Shown here in pieces: positions 51,110 through 61,233 of a stretch of 64,000 bases of DNA. The notes under the pieces were generated by a model. It had not been told where the DNA came from. It worked only from the letters and a program-made list of their open reading frames with translations, and did no database searches. The position numbers and the translations under genes were made by a program. Each line of letters opens with the position of its first letter. Positions within the stretch are counted from its first letter, which is position 1. The DNA comes from an uncultured Paenibacillaceae bacterium (lineage in GTDB: Bacteria; Bacillota; Bacilli; Paenibacillales; K13): the NCBI GenBank assembly GCA_913056365.1, contig CAJXLT010000002.1, forward strand, positions 496,001 to 560,000, read 5' to 3'.

Positions 51110-52854
51110 CAGGACCCCTCCTTGAGCGGAATAGAAAAGGATATGCGCGTCCCTGCTCCCGGCCTGCTCTCGACTGACAAGCGAGAGTCTGATCCGTAAT
51201 GCAACCGCAACCGTTCATTCACATTGCGCAATCCATAGCTGCCTTCCGCATCTTCTGTCGCAATCGGTATTCTAAGATTGGCTCGAATGACAGCCAAACG
51301 TTGCTCACTCATGCCAACCCCGTCATCAATAACTGCAAAATGCATCCAATCATCCTTCATTTCTGCATATACACCGATTACCCCTTTGCCCTCTTTCTTC
51401 TGAACACCATGAATCATAGCATTTTCCAACAGAGGCTGGAGCAATAACTTCAGCATCTTCTTATTACGCAATGCCGGGTCAACAGACATCTCCAATTCAA
51501 ATTTATCCGGATATCGAATAGCTTGAATTTGCATATAGTTTTGAATATGCGCAAACTCTTGGTACACCGAGCAATAATCGCTTCCCTTGTTCAAGCTGAA
51601 TTGTAAAAAATCACTAAGCGAACCGACCATGTCAGCGATTTGCTTCTCATCCTTCATGAGTGCCATCCAATGTATAGAGGATAGCGTATTGTACAGGAAA
51701 TGCGGATTGATTTGAGCTTGTAACGCACGCATATCTGCTTCTTTCTTGCGTGTCTCCTCTAATATCAATTGTTCCTTCAGTTCCCGAATGTATCTGCCCA
51801 ATCGATTATACACCTCGCCGAGTCGACCGATTTCGTCATTCGTAGACGACTTATAGATGGGCATTGGTCCCTCCGGATTCACCTTCGTGAACAAGCGGGC
51901 AAGCACTTGCAGCGGATTCGTTACTCGCCTAATCATATATAACACAAGTCCGATATTGATCAAGATTGTAATGACGACTGCAGCCGCAGTTAATTGCAAG
52001 ATGAAACTGTTCTGCGAAGTATACAATTCATATGGAATCGTCCCAATCAAGGTCCATCCATTAATGGTACTCCGCTTGTAGAGTACTGTTTCCTTATCAT
52101 GACCAGTCTGGTAGTTGAAGTTCCCGTCTCTGTTGTCAAACCGCGAAGTTATTCCAGGAAATAGTTCCTCTATCGGCTCGCCCAACCATTCCTTGTTTGT
52201 TGATGACAATACTTTCCCTGTATTGTTGAGCAGTGCTACATTGCCTTGATTGTCACCAAAACCAGGCTCTGTCCAATTCTGTGACACGACACTTTCATCG
52301 AAGCTGATTGCTAGCCAGCCGAGCTCCTCGAAGGAATAAATGCTCCTTACCGGACGTACGAATGAAAATACATTATGCTCACCGGTATAGTCACGAATTC
52401 TGTACACATTGGACCAGGTTTTCTCATCCATATTATCGAAATCAATTTGTCTCAGCAACGCTCTTTCATATACGCGGGTTTGAGACAAGAACGCATTGGA
52501 ATTGTAAATATGGATCGTAATATTCGATAAGTAATCTTTGGACGATACTAGACTATCGATCAAGTTCAAGATTTTTCTATGGAGCAGCTCATTTCGCTTC
52601 GGACTTCGCAGGAAATCCTGAATATCTTCCTGGCCAATGAGGAAGATCGACGTATTCTCAATATCATTCACCATGAACTGCAGGTTCGCATCCATCTTGG
52701 CCAATGCATCCCGCCCTGATTGAATCAGCTTGTCCTCCGTAATTTGTGAAGAAATATAGTACGTGAATCCCCCGAGGGATAGCAAGGGAAGCAACGTAGA
52801 GAGCAATAAGATGACAGAGAGCTTGCGTTGTAGCGACGACTGTATCCATTTCAT
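51109..52854 (-). CDS. YesM-type sensor histidine kinase
   Basis: A 581-aa membrane kinase. TM1 (SVILLLSTLLPLLSLGGFTY) and TM2 (LQLTAAAVVITILINIGLVL, near 290) flank an extracytoplasmic Cache-like sensor domain. A HAMP segment and the His_kinase domain follow: ALQAQINPHFLYNTLSSIHW holds the phospho-His. LLLQPLLENAMIHG and DDGVGMSEQRL are the N and G boxes of the ATPase. The start is ATG 52854 (AGG 8 nt upstream) or the TTG two codons earlier. It is encoded between a lipoprotein binding protein and the regulator, a typical carbohydrate-sensing arrangement. Confidence 0.94.
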   Translation of the reverse strand: MKWIQSSLQRKLSVILLLSTLLPLLSLGGFTYYISSQITEDKLIQSGRDALAKMDANLQFMVNDIENTSIFLIGQEDIQDFLRSPKRNELLHRKILNLIDSLVSSKDYLSNITIHIYNSNAFLSQTRVYERALLRQIDFDNMDEKTWSNVYRIRDYTGEHNVFSFVRPVRSIYSFEELGWLAISFDESVVSQNWTEPGFGDNQGNVALLNNTGKVLSSTNKEWLGEPIEELFPGITSRFDNRDGNFNYQTGHDKETVLYKRSTINGWTLIGTIPYELYTSQNSFILQLTAAAVVITILINIGLVLYMIRRVTNPLQVLARLFTKVNPEGPMPIYKSSTNDEIGRLGEVYNRLGRYIRELKEQLILEETRKKEADMRALQAQINPHFLYNTLSSIHWMALMKDEKQIADMVGSLSDFLQFSLNKGSDYCSVYQEFAHIQNYMQIQAIRYPDKFELEMSVDPALRNKKMLKLLLQPLLENAMIHGVQKKEGKGVIGVYAEMKDDWMHFAVIDDGVGMSEQRLAVIRANLRIPIATEDAEGSYGLRNVNERLRLHYGSDSRLSVESRPGAGTRISFSIPLKEGS

Positions 52855-52914
52855 AAACAATGCCTCATCCCCCCTCTCATTGTTGCGCTGCTACCGCAAT
52901 ACAACATGCTAAGT

Positions 52915-54225
52915 TTATCGGCCAACCGCTTCTGCCTGGGCTTGTTGGATTCGCTCCGCAATCAGTTCAGGTGCAGTACCGGTCAACAGTTCCTGGAGAC
53001 CGTTCTGAATTGCTGCAGTTGCAGAACTGCTCAGCATGGAATCGTATACGGGATGTATATCGATCTGCGTCACTAACTGGTGCAGTTCTCTGAATAGCCG
53101 ATTCGCCTTGCTAGCATCCAGCACAAGATCATAGCTTACTAGTGTATGGCTGTCTAGTGTAGCCTGTTGCCCTATCGGTCCGGCAAACAAGTAATACAAT
53201 TCTAGTGCAGCTGCAAGCCGCTCTCCTGACAATTTGCTATTCACACCTAATCCAGTCCCAACGACACCCGATGTTGCCAACGGATTGCCTTGTCCACCTT
53301 CAATCGATGGCAATAGCATGATATGTGTATGGTCCAGCACATGCTCAGACGCGTGCTCCACAATATAGGAAACTGCCCATCCGCCATTTATGAACATAGC
53401 TGCCTCACCCGACAAATACAAGTCCATCATTTGATTCTCATTCAAGCTGTAGTACGTATTCTGGAACGGCTGCTTCGCATGAAAGTCCTGCAAGAAGCGC
53501 AGCGCCTTTACGAATATTGGATCCGTGAATGCCGCTCCCTCTTGCTTGACAGCTTGTTCAAACCACGCCTGTCCCGTGATCCGATGGGCAATTGTACTAA
53601 AGATCGTCGATTGCACGACCCAAGGTGCAGTATTGCCTAGCGCAATCGGTATAACACCTTGCTCATTAAACGCTGCAACGGCTTCCTCCAGCTCCTCCCA
53701 TGTGTCAGGCACCTTCACGCCATGCTCATCAAAGATTGCTTGATTATAATATACAAATGAGGTTGGCGCTAAATTCATAGGAACTGCATAGATTTGACCG
53801 TCGACCGTAAAGGCATCCAGAGAACCGGAATGAAATCCAGCCTTCCAATCCGGTCGGAACTTGAATATTTCATCGATCGGCTGTAGCAAGCCGACCTGTT
53901 GGAGTTCCCTCGTCATTGTGCCCGGCCACATGACGAATAAGTCTGGCAGCTCATCTGCTGCTGCTGCTGTCCGTAAGCTCGACTTATAATTGTCTGTAAG
54001 AAGTCCGACATCGACCAGCTCTATATGCGGATGCTCCTGTCTAAACTTACGTAGTAACGATTGCATAGCCGCCGCTTTACCGTCCTGCCCCGTCCAGTTA
54101 TGCCAGATCGTCAATGATAACGCTTCTTCAACAGCTGCTGACTGACTTCCCTCCTGTCGCTCGTTGCAGCCTGAGCAGAGCAGCAGAACAAGGAATGTGA
54201 GCAAAGCTTGTTTCCAGATCCGCAT
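52915..54225 (-). CDS. Extracellular sugar-binding lipoprotein, possibly the sensory partner of the kinase
   Basis: A 436-aa solute-binding protein family 1 lipoprotein with lipobox LLCSGC (Cys20). The mature domain begins SLTIWHNWTGQDGKAAAMQS and has PDLFVMWPGTMTRELQQVGL, typical of sugar-binding proteins. It is separated from the transporter operon by a terminator and lies 60 nt upstream of the kinase gene. It may therefore present the ligand to the sensor, not to the permease. ATG 54225 follows GGGAGGGCGG. Confidence 0.9.
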   Translation of the reverse strand: MRIWKQALLTFLVLLLCSGCNERQEGSQSAAVEEALSLTIWHNWTGQDGKAAAMQSLLRKFRQEHPHIELVDVGLLTDNYKSSLRTAAAADELPDLFVMWPGTMTRELQQVGLLQPIDEIFKFRPDWKAGFHSGSLDAFTVDGQIYAVPMNLAPTSFVYYNQAIFDEHGVKVPDTWEELEEAVAAFNEQGVIPIALGNTAPWVVQSTIFSTIAHRITGQAWFEQAVKQEGAAFTDPIFVKALRFLQDFHAKQPFQNTYYSLNENQMMDLYLSGEAAMFINGGWAVSYIVEHASEHVLDHTHIMLLPSIEGGQGNPLATSGVVGTGLGVNSKLSGERLAAALELYYLFAGPIGQQATLDSHTLVSYDLVLDASKANRLFRELHQLVTQIDIHPVYDSMLSSSATAAIQNGLQELLTGTAPELIAERIQQAQAEAVGR

Positions 54226-54351
54226 GATCCGCCCTCCCTTTCACTATAGGTTCTATTTTATCTGAAAATCGCTTCTAGAAGAAGTAGAGGGAAGTAATGA
54301 ATGTCCATGAAATTTTTATCATCGTTGTCCATAATTATGTATAAAACGTGA

Positions 54352-54381
54352 AGAAAAAAGCCGCCTGTGTAAACAGGCGGC
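54352..54381 (-). terminator. Terminator of the sugar ABC transporter operon (minus strand)
   Basis: A perfect 9-bp stem GCCGCCTGT / ACAGGCGGC with loop TTAC is followed by TTTTTTC on the minus strand. Confidence 0.9.
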
Positions 54382-54408
54382 TTCTTCTATTCAAGGTAAC
54401 TTGAGTAA

Positions 54409-55758
54409 TTATTGCTTCGCAGCATTCTGCTCAGCGATACGATTACCAAGCTCATTCATCTGCTCATATGCATCTTCAATGGAAGTTTGGCCGAACATAA
54501 CGCCTTCCATTGTAGACTCATAAGTGTCAACCCACTCTGTGAAGCCAGCTGCAATCGCGTAGAATGGCAATGCATGCGGTACAGCAATATCATACAGTTC
54601 TTTACCAAGCTTGTCACCAGTAGTCATGTTAGGCTCCAGCTCTGCATAAACTTCCGGAGAAATCGGAATACCGCGAGTCATGCCAAGCGCCTTACCAGCT
54701 TCCATGTCAGTAATGAACCACTTAACGAATTCCTTCGATTCTTCCATGTTAGGCGTGTCAGCGCTAACACTCAGAAAGATCGTCGATTGTGCCCAACCGC
54801 CGCCTTCTTCACCGACAGGAAGGTTAATAACCGCTACCTGACCTGGCATCATCGTCTCCAATGCACTAACCGAACCAGTTGTAGCACCGCGAGTCATCAC
54901 TGTACCGGATGCCATCGGATCAGCAGTCGGATCATTCTCAAGGAATGACAGCGTCTTCTCTGGAGGAGGAACGATGCCCTGCTCTCTCATGTCAGCGAAC
55001 GTCTGGTGGAATTCCATGAACAGATCTTTGTCCAAGTTAAACTCCAAGCCGTCTGGGGTAAAGAGCGGATCTGCACCGTTACCTGTTTGGTACCAGTTGA
55101 TCCAATCCCAAGCTGAGGCACCATCACCGATGGCATACTTGCCCTCAGGAAGTTTTTCTTTTGCCGTACGGCCCCACTCGAAGTACTCTTCCCAAGTCCA
55201 GCCTTCTTTTGGCAACTCAATGCCGTTCGCTTCAAGCTCAGCTTTGTTGTATGCCAGACCTTGAGCGTTTTGGCTGATTGGAAGACCATATAACTTACCA
55301 TTAATCTTCAGGTTTTCGATAACTGCGTCGTCAACTACACCTGTCAGATCGATATCAGACAGATCAGCAAGCGTACCGCGAGCTACATAATCGTTAATGT
55401 ATGCTGCATCCATCTGCAGCACATCTGTCATGGACTTCGAAGCAGCAAGAGTAGGAAGCTTCTGCCAGAAACCGTCCCAAGACAGTTGTTCAGTTTGGAA
55501 AGAAATACCTGTTTGCTCTTCATAGATGTCAATTGCTTCCAAAGTAGCTTTGTGTCTTTCTTCAGGACCCCACCACATCATAGTGAGTTCTTCTGCACCG
55601 CCAGCGTTACCACCATTACCGCCGTTGCCAGCGTCTCCGCCGTTACCGCCGTTACCGCCGTTGCCGCCAGCATTGCCGCCGTTGTTACCGCATGCAGCGA
55701 GAACAAGTACGAACGCAAGCATCAAGAACAACAAGCTTTTGGACCATGTCTTCTTCAT
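54409..55758 (-). CDS. Sugar ABC transporter substrate-binding lipoprotein
   Basis: A 449-aa lipoprotein with lipobox LAAC (Cys23) followed by an extreme Gly/Asn-rich linker of about 30 residues (GNNGGNAGGNGGNGG type). The binding domain begins ELTMMWWGPEERHKATLEAI and has WPQ-like NGKLYGLPISQNAQGLAYNK. It captures sugars or oligosaccharides for the two permeases encoded just upstream. No ATPase gene is present; a shared MsmX-type ATPase is expected. A terminator follows the gene. Confidence 0.94.
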   Translation of the reverse strand: MKKTWSKSLLFLMLAFVLVLAACGNNGGNAGGNGGNGGNGGDAGNGGNGGNAGGAEELTMMWWGPEERHKATLEAIDIYEEQTGISFQTEQLSWDGFWQKLPTLAASKSMTDVLQMDAAYINDYVARGTLADLSDIDLTGVVDDAVIENLKINGKLYGLPISQNAQGLAYNKAELEANGIELPKEGWTWEEYFEWGRTAKEKLPEGKYAIGDGASAWDWINWYQTGNGADPLFTPDGLEFNLDKDLFMEFHQTFADMREQGIVPPPEKTLSFLENDPTADPMASGTVMTRGATTGSVSALETMMPGQVAVINLPVGEEGGGWAQSTIFLSVSADTPNMEESKEFVKWFITDMEAGKALGMTRGIPISPEVYAELEPNMTTGDKLGKELYDIAVPHALPFYAIAAGFTEWVDTYESTMEGVMFGQTSIEDAYEQMNELGNRIAEQNAAKQ

Positions 55759-55788
55759 TCTTTGTTTTCCCCTTTCTTATTGCATGTA

Positions 55789-56619
55789 TTAGCCTTTTAG
55801 GCCAGTTGTTGCAATCCCCTCGACAAAATGTTTCTGTGCGAGGAAAAATATAATCGTGGATGGTACGATGGACAGTAATGACATTGCAAGCAACTGTCCC
55901 CATTGAATATCGAACTGGTCAATGAACATTCGCAGTGCTAGACCGACTGTGAACTTCTCAACCGAGCTCAAGTATAGCACCTGGGCGAAGAAATCGTCCC
56001 AGCTCCAGATGAAGGTGAAGATGGCTACCGTCACCAATGCAGGCTTGATCAGCGGCAGTATAACTCTGTAGTAAATCCCGAATACAGAGGCACCGTCAAT
56101 CTTGGCTGCTTCATCCAGATCCCGCGGAATACCGCGGATGAACTGAACTACCAAGAAGATGAAGAACGCGTTCCCCCCAATGAAATGAGGTAGAATCAGT
56201 GGTACATAGCTGTCGATGAAACCGAATGTATTGTACAAGATGTACTGCGGTACAATGGTAACCTGCAACGGCAGCATCATCGTAACTAGCAAGACGGCAA
56301 ACAGGACGTTCTGGAACTTAAACTTCACTCTCGCAAAGCCAAACGCTACGAGTGAGGAGCAGATAATTCCGCCTATGACGTTGAAGAACTCCATCACCAA
56401 GTTATTCTTGAAGAACTGTGCGAACGTATATTTTTCAGAGAACTGCCAGCCTTCTGTATAGTTGGCCCATATCGGTTCTGATGGCCAAATTGTCGGAAGA
56501 CTCATCTCCGGAATCGTCTTCAACGATGCGCCGATCCACCAAAAGACCGGATACAGCATGATGAAGGAGAACAACATCATCAACAGTTGGTTGCCAATTC
56601 TGGGGTACAAGTTTCTCAT
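55789..56619 (-). CDS. Sugar ABC transporter permease (MalG type)
   Basis: A 276-aa inner membrane permease with six helices. The EAA loop is DLDEAAKIDGASVFGIYYRV followed by ILPLIKPALVT, the ATPase contact site. The N-terminus LMMLFSFIMLYPVFWWIGAS is typical of MalG-like subunits. The ATG directly follows the TAA of the partner permease (TAAATG) with GGGGGG 9 nt upstream. Confidence 0.95.
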   Translation of the reverse strand: MRNLYPRIGNQLLMMLFSFIMLYPVFWWIGASLKTIPEMSLPTIWPSEPIWANYTEGWQFSEKYTFAQFFKNNLVMEFFNVIGGIICSSLVAFGFARVKFKFQNVLFAVLLVTMMLPLQVTIVPQYILYNTFGFIDSYVPLILPHFIGGNAFFIFLVVQFIRGIPRDLDEAAKIDGASVFGIYYRVILPLIKPALVTVAIFTFIWSWDDFFAQVLYLSSVEKFTVGLALRMFIDQFDIQWGQLLAMSLLSIVPSTIIFFLAQKHFVEGIATTGLKG

Positions 56620-57564
56620 TTATTTTTTCCCCCCTGACTCATAGAATACCCAATAACGGGACGCTAGGAAGTTGATCGCAGTCAGGATCGCGACAATGAC
56701 CAGCAATATCCATGCCAACGCTGATGCGTATCCCATCTGGAAGTGTCGGAATGCCTTCTCATATAAGAAGTAGGCATACATGTATGTCGAATCGACGGGT
56801 CCGCCTTGTGTAATAACGAAGGCAGCAGTAAACATTTGGAACGACTGGATAATCTCCAAGACTAGGTTAAAGAACATAACCGGCGACAGCATCGGAAGTG
56901 TAATACTGAAGAACTTCCGGATCTTGCTCGCGCCGTCAACTGAAGCTGCCTCGTACATTTCATTAGGAATTTGCTTCAGACCTGCAAGGAAGATAACCAT
57001 CGTGGAACCAAACTGCCAAGTGTCCAATGTAATAAGCGTTCCTAAAGCTGTATCTGGATGGGATATCCAGCCCATACCTTGAATACCGAACCATTGCAAC
57101 ACGCCATTGATATAGCCATCTACGCCGAACATGTTTCTCCACAGAACAGATACGGCGACACTGGCACCAATCAGTGACGGGAAATAGATAGCGGTACGAT
57201 AGATGCTCATACCTTTCATCTGACGATTAAGCAGCATCGCCACAATGAGTGAAAATGCAAGCTTCAACGGAACAACGATCAATACGAACGTGAAAGTAAC
57301 CTTCAACGATTGAATAAAGGTTTTGTCCGATGTGAAAATCCGATCGTAATTGGCCCCTCCAATCCAAGTTGGATCAGCAATGAGCGGATAGTCCGTGAAC
57401 GACAGATAGAACGATTGTGTGACTGGCCAAACTGTTAACAATAAAAAGCCTAGCAGCCAAGGCGAGATAAATAAGTAACCGGCCAAGTTATTTTCGTCTG
57501 ATGTCTTTTTTCTGCGAAAAAAACCTCGGCCTGGCGGCTTGGATGCCGCTGTTATATCAGCCAT
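56620..57564 (-). CDS. Sugar ABC transporter permease (MalF type)
   Basis: A 314-aa permease with six helices after a basic N-terminal tail. Family features are GYLFISPWLLGFLLLTVWPV and FYLSFTDYPL, and the EAA loop is EMYEAASVDGASKIRKFFSI followed by TLPMLSPVMFF. It pairs with the MalG-type subunit encoded immediately downstream. It is the first gene of the operon, with a promoter carrying a cre-like site upstream. Confidence 0.95.
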   Translation of the reverse strand: MADITAASKPPGRGFFRRKKTSDENNLAGYLFISPWLLGFLLLTVWPVTQSFYLSFTDYPLIADPTWIGGANYDRIFTSDKTFIQSLKVTFTFVLIVVPLKLAFSLIVAMLLNRQMKGMSIYRTAIYFPSLIGASVAVSVLWRNMFGVDGYINGVLQWFGIQGMGWISHPDTALGTLITLDTWQFGSTMVIFLAGLKQIPNEMYEAASVDGASKIRKFFSITLPMLSPVMFFNLVLEIIQSFQMFTAAFVITQGGPVDSTYMYAYFLYEKAFRHFQMGYASALAWILLVIVAILTAINFLASRYWVFYESGGKK

Positions 57565-57610
57565 GTTCTTACCTCCTTGATGTATATGGTTTCTCTAACT
57601 CAGTAAATTA

Positions 57611-57637
57611 ATCATAATCGCAAACGCTTACAAGCAA
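57611..57637 (-). promoter_or_regulatory. Promoter region and cre-like CcpA site of the sugar ABC operon
   Basis: On the minus strand TGTAAGCGTTTGCG (57632-57619) matches the cre consensus TGWAANCGNTNWCA at 12 of 14 positions. It directly precedes TATGAT (57616-57611). A TTGCTT partly overlaps it as the -35 (15-bp spacing). CcpA would repress by occupying the spacer. A local LacI-type regulator is an alternative. Confidence 0.55.
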
Positions 57638-57697
57638 TAGGTGAAAAAATCAATATGCAGGGGGGAAAAAATACAGATGATGAACATGAGTAAATAA

Positions 57698-57738
57698 CGC
57701 AATAAAACTGCCTTCATGCATAAACATGAGGGCAGTTT
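57698..57738 (-). terminator. Terminator of the phn operon (minus strand)
   Basis: AAACTGCC(C)TCATG pairs with CATGA(A)GGCAGTTT on the minus strand, followed by TATTGCG. The T content is modest but the stem is strong. Confidence 0.7.
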
Positions 57739-57762
57739 CAAGGAATTTATTACTATTTCGAG

Positions 57763-58569
57763 CTACACAATTTTTTTGCGCAAGTAGCCGGACAACAGAT
57801 CAATCATCGTTACCATTACAATGATACCTAGCAATATAATCCCTACTCGATCCCAGTTACGAGTACTTAACGCGAAGATGAGTGGCGTGCCGATCCCTCC
57901 TGCTCCGATAACCCCGAGTATAGTTGCTGATCTGACATTAATCTCGAACCGATACAACGTGTAGGACAGAAATCCCGGAAGCACCTGCGGCATAATCGCA
58001 TACCACCAAATTTGCAAGCGATTCGCACCCGATGCAAGTAGTGAATCCAATGGACCTTGATCGATATTCTCGATTTCTTCTGAGAACAGCTTGCCCTGCA
58101 TACCAATCGAATGCAAGCCAAGTGCCAGTACCCCGGCGAATGCCCCTGGTCCGACTGCTTTAATGAACAGGATAGCCATCACAATTTCGGGGAAGGTACG
58201 AATAAAGCTGAGCAGAAACTTCCCCGTTCCCGTTATCGCTCCGGATTTGTGCTTGCGCGATGCGGCCCAGAATGCAAAAGGTATACACAGCAGCGTAGAG
58301 ATAGCTGTTCCGAGTATCGCAATCGCTGCAGTGTCCAACAAGCCGCGCAACAGATCCTCGCCTTCTGGCAAATAGACATAATCCCAATCAGGGGAAAGTA
58401 TACCTGCCATAATCGACTGTACAATTTGAACAGCTGTTTCTTTCAAGCCTTGGAAAGGTATACCAGAAAAAGCCCATATATAAAGAGCGGCAATCGCCAC
58501 GATAAGCAGCAGGCGTAACGGCCAGTTCGTTCGGGGCTTCGCCACCCGTTCGCTCCATGTTTGATTCAT
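57763..58569 (-). CDS. phnE: Phosphonate/phosphite ABC transporter permease PhnE (second copy)
   Basis: A 268-aa permease. The conserved ATPase-contact region is GPLDSLLASGANRLQIWWYA followed by IMPQVLPGFLSYTLYRFEIN and the family signature VRSATILGVIGAGGIGTPL. SFIRTFPEIVMAILFIKAVG is also diagnostic for PhnE. The ATG overlaps the first phnE stop (ATGA). Two PhnE subunits presumably form a heterodimeric channel with PhnC. Confidence 0.95.
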   Translation of the reverse strand: MNQTWSERVAKPRTNWPLRLLLIVAIAALYIWAFSGIPFQGLKETAVQIVQSIMAGILSPDWDYVYLPEGEDLLRGLLDTAAIAILGTAISTLLCIPFAFWAASRKHKSGAITGTGKFLLSFIRTFPEIVMAILFIKAVGPGAFAGVLALGLHSIGMQGKLFSEEIENIDQGPLDSLLASGANRLQIWWYAIMPQVLPGFLSYTLYRFEINVRSATILGVIGAGGIGTPLIFALSTRNWDRVGIILLGIIVMVTMIDLLSGYLRKKIV

Positions 58570-59387
58570 AGCAACCTCTCCCGTACTTTCGTGCTAATGA
58601 AGTCGATAAGCAATACAACGACTAATGTAAATATAATGATCGCATTCGTTCTGTCATACTGCAGGAAGCCAAGCGTCACCTCGTAGTAATGTCCGATCCC
58701 TCCTGCTCCGACTAAACCAAGAATGGCAGCCGCGCGTACGTTGACTTCGAAGGTATACAATACATAAGAGATGTAATTAGCGATTACTTGCGGCACTACT
58801 CCGAATGCGATCCATTGCATTCTATTCGCGCCGACTGCGGTCATCGCTTCGAGCGGTCCGTTGTCAATACTCTCTATTGCTTCATATGTCAGTTTAGCGA
58901 CAAGTCCTATAGAGAACACAGATAAGGCAAGGATGCCCGATACAAGTCCTAACCCAAATACCGCTACGAATAAGGAAGCAAGAAGCAGATCGGGGATCGT
59001 TCGGATCAGGTTGAGTACCATCCGGACTGGATAAAACACCCAGACATTCCTCACCACATTCGATGCACAGAGAACAGCGAATGGAATAGCAAGCACAGCC
59101 CCAATGGTCGTACCGACGACAGCCATTCGAATCGTATCCAACATGGCAGGTGCAATATTGTCCATATACGTCCAGCTAGGTGGAAACATCTCCTTCAGCA
59201 AATCCAACATGTTCGGAGCGCCTTGCACAAGTTCACCCAAGGTCGATTCTGTTTTCCAAGCACTTCCCCATACGAGCAGGATTAGCAGCATCGCTGTTAG
59301 ATAGTGTTTCAATCGGCTCGGCGTCTGCGGGCGCTTGTTATCCGAATGACGATTTGCTTGTTGGACTGGTGTTGGTGCCGCTGTCAT
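58566..59387 (-). CDS. phnE: Phosphonate/phosphite ABC transporter permease PhnE (first copy)
   Basis: A 273-aa permease with [40 protein letters not shown] and [20 protein letters not shown], the same PhnE signatures as its neighbour. ATG 59387 follows GGGGAG and overlaps the phnC stop (ATGA); the 21-nt upstream extension is inside phnC. Coupled translation with phnC and the second phnE suggests a fixed 1:1 subunit ratio. Confidence 0.95.
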   Translation of the reverse strand: MTAAPTPVQQANRHSDNKRPQTPSRLKHYLTAMLLILLVWGSAWKTESTLGELVQGAPNMLDLLKEMFPPSWTYMDNIAPAMLDTIRMAVVGTTIGAVLAIPFAVLCASNVVRNVWVFYPVRMVLNLIRTIPDLLLASLFVAVFGLGLVSGILALSVFSIGLVAKLTYEAIESIDNGPLEAMTAVGANRMQWIAFGVVPQVIANYISYVLYTFEVNVRAAAILGLVGAGGIGHYYEVTLGFLQYDRTNAIIIFTLVVVLLIDFISTKVRERLL

Positions 59388-60157
59388 GAAGTCATCTCCC
59401 CAAGCCATTCATCCGCCTGTAACGGTCTGCCGTAAATTTCAGAGAAGCACTCATCCGTCGCCTCCTCTACCGGACCGTCGAACACAACCTCTCCTGCGCG
59501 AAGCCCGATTATTCGTGTCGCATATTCGCGAGCGAGATCGACGAAGTGCAAGTTCACTATCGTCGTAATTCCAAGCTCTTGATTGATCGTCTTCAAGTCA
59601 TCCATCACTTGCTTCGTCGTCAGCGGATCGAGAGAAGCTACAGGCTCATCTGCGAGGATAATATTCGCCTCTTGTGCCAGTACCCTAGCAATCGCAACCC
59701 GCTGTTGCTGACCTCCAGACAGCTCGTCCGCTCTGGCGTATGCCTTCTCTATAATATTGACTCGATCAAGGGCGCGAAATGCCAAATCCATATCCTTCTT
59801 CGGAAACAACCCCATGATCGTACGCAACGTCGAATGATACCCTACTCTTCCGGCCAGCACATTACGCAGTACGCTGGATCGCTTGACTAGATTGAAGCTC
59901 TGGAAGATCATGCCGATATTGCGCCGTAATAGTCTAAGCTGGGCACTCTTAGCTGCCGTAATCGATTGCCCGTCGATCCATATTTCACCTTCCGATATGT
60001 CATGAAGCCGGTTAATGGAACGAAGTAGGGTAGACTTCCCTGCTCCAGACAGTCCGACAATGGCAACGAATTCGCCTTTCTCAATACGCAGGTTAATGGC
60101 ATTCAGCCCTTTGGTGCCATTTGGGTACAATTTGGATACATTACGCAGTTCGATCAC
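59384..60157 (-). CDS. phnC: Phosphonate/phosphite ABC transporter ATPase PhnC
   Basis: A 257-aa ATPase. Walker A is [15 protein letters not shown], the Q-loop is [20 protein letters not shown], the signature is [16 protein letters not shown] and Walker B is [14 protein letters not shown]. The QSFNLVKR and [17 protein letters not shown] stretch is characteristic of PhnC. GTG 60157 has a weak RBS (GGAATGATGG). It follows phnD across a strong intercistronic hairpin. Confidence 0.95.
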   Translation of the reverse strand: MIELRNVSKLYPNGTKGLNAINLRIEKGEFVAIVGLSGAGKSTLLRSINRLHDISEGEIWIDGQSITAAKSAQLRLLRRNIGMIFQSFNLVKRSSVLRNVLAGRVGYHSTLRTIMGLFPKKDMDLAFRALDRVNIIEKAYARADELSGGQQQRVAIARVLAQEANIILADEPVASLDPLTTKQVMDDLKTINQELGITTIVNLHFVDLAREYATRIIGLRAGEVVFDGPVEEATDECFSEIYGRPLQADEWLGEMTS

Positions 60158-60201
60158 GATATTCCATCATTCCTTTAACCAGATTCGAGTCTAAGAACAG
60201 C

Positions 60202-60237
60202 ACAGCCAGTGCACACCATACCTGTGCACTGGCTGGT
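60202..60237 (-). promoter_or_regulatory. Intercistronic hairpin between phnD and phnC
   Basis: AGCCAGTGCACA pairs perfectly with TGTGCACTGGCT around a 7-nt loop. No T run follows, so it more likely protects the phnD message from 3' decay or mildly attenuates, giving more binding protein than transporter. Confidence 0.65.
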
Positions 60238-60253
60238 TAAGAAGTATCGCTTC

Positions 60254-61192
60254 TTATTCCGTTTTGACTTTATCCCCGTATTCGCGGACGATGTCGAAGA
60301 CGCTGTCCTCTGATTTGACGTAGCCTTCATGGGAGTAGATGTCCCGCACTATCGATCGGCCTTCCTCATCTTGTCCGATTGCAATGAACGCCTCCTGCAC
60401 TTTGGTCACCCACTCTGCATCCATGTCGGTGCGAACAGCGATCGTATCGTTAGGGATCGGCTCAGTGAAGGTAAGTACCCGTGTTTCTTCGAATACGTTC
60501 GGATAATCACCTCGGACGATATTGCGAGCATCCTGGAAGATAGCGGCAGCGTCTACATCACCATTCAATACAGCGATTACACCTTGGTCATGCCCTTTTG
60601 CCGTAATCGCTTCTACATCACTCAGCGGATCGAGCCCTGCTTCCATCAGCTTCCCAGCCGGCCATACATAGCCTGCAGAAGAGGTCACATTCTGATAAGC
60701 GATCTTACGTCCCTGCAAATCCTCAACCGATTCAATGTCCGAATCATTCTTCACGATAATCATGGACTTGTAGAAATCGACCAACTCCTCGGTCGGAGCG
60801 CCAGTTGCGTCCTCAACGCCGTAGCGCTGCGCTTGCAGAATGACTTCTGCAGCACCCTTCTCCTTCGCCAATACATATGCAGTCGGCGGGAGGAAGCCGA
60901 CATCGACTTGCTTAGAATCCATCGCTTCGATAATCGTGTTGTAATCCGTAGATACGCTAACCTTGACCGGAATACCTAGCTGATCCTGAAGCAATTGCTC
61001 CAGCGGCTTCGCCTTCGCTTCCAATGTATCTGCGTTTTGCGATGGGACGAACTGCACAGTCAATTGTTCCGGAACATAACCGCCTGACCCCTGTGCTCCC
61101 TCTGTGCCTGTTGCATTATTGCTTCCGCAACCGCTGATAATAGCTGCTGTCAGTACGAGCGGAATTGCTAACTTGCTCATTTGCTTCAACAT
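60254..61192 (-). CDS. phnD: Phosphonate/phosphite-binding lipoprotein PhnD
   Basis: A 312-aa lipoprotein with lipobox IISGC (Cys22). The mature domain has LTVQFVPSQNADTLEAKAKP, DVGFLPPTAYVLAKEKGAAE and AYQNVTSSAGYVWPAGKLME, typical of PhnD/PtxB-type proteins. The ligand could be a phosphonate, phosphite or hypophosphite. No C-P lyase or ptxD gene is visible, so the choice is open. ATG 61192 follows GGGGAG by 8 nt. A PhoP-box-like array lies upstream. Confidence 0.94.
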   Translation of the reverse strand: MLKQMSKLAIPLVLTAAIISGCGSNNATGTEGAQGSGGYVPEQLTVQFVPSQNADTLEAKAKPLEQLLQDQLGIPVKVSVSTDYNTIIEAMDSKQVDVGFLPPTAYVLAKEKGAAEVILQAQRYGVEDATGAPTEELVDFYKSMIIVKNDSDIESVEDLQGRKIAYQNVTSSAGYVWPAGKLMEAGLDPLSDVEAITAKGHDQGVIAVLNGDVDAAAIFQDARNIVRGDYPNVFEETRVLTFTEPIPNDTIAVRTDMDAEWVTKVQEAFIAIGQDEEGRSIVRDIYSHEGYVKSEDSVFDIVREYGDKVKTE

Positions 61193-61233
61193 GAGTATCT
61201 CTCCCCTGTTTCTGTAATGGATGGAACATGCAA

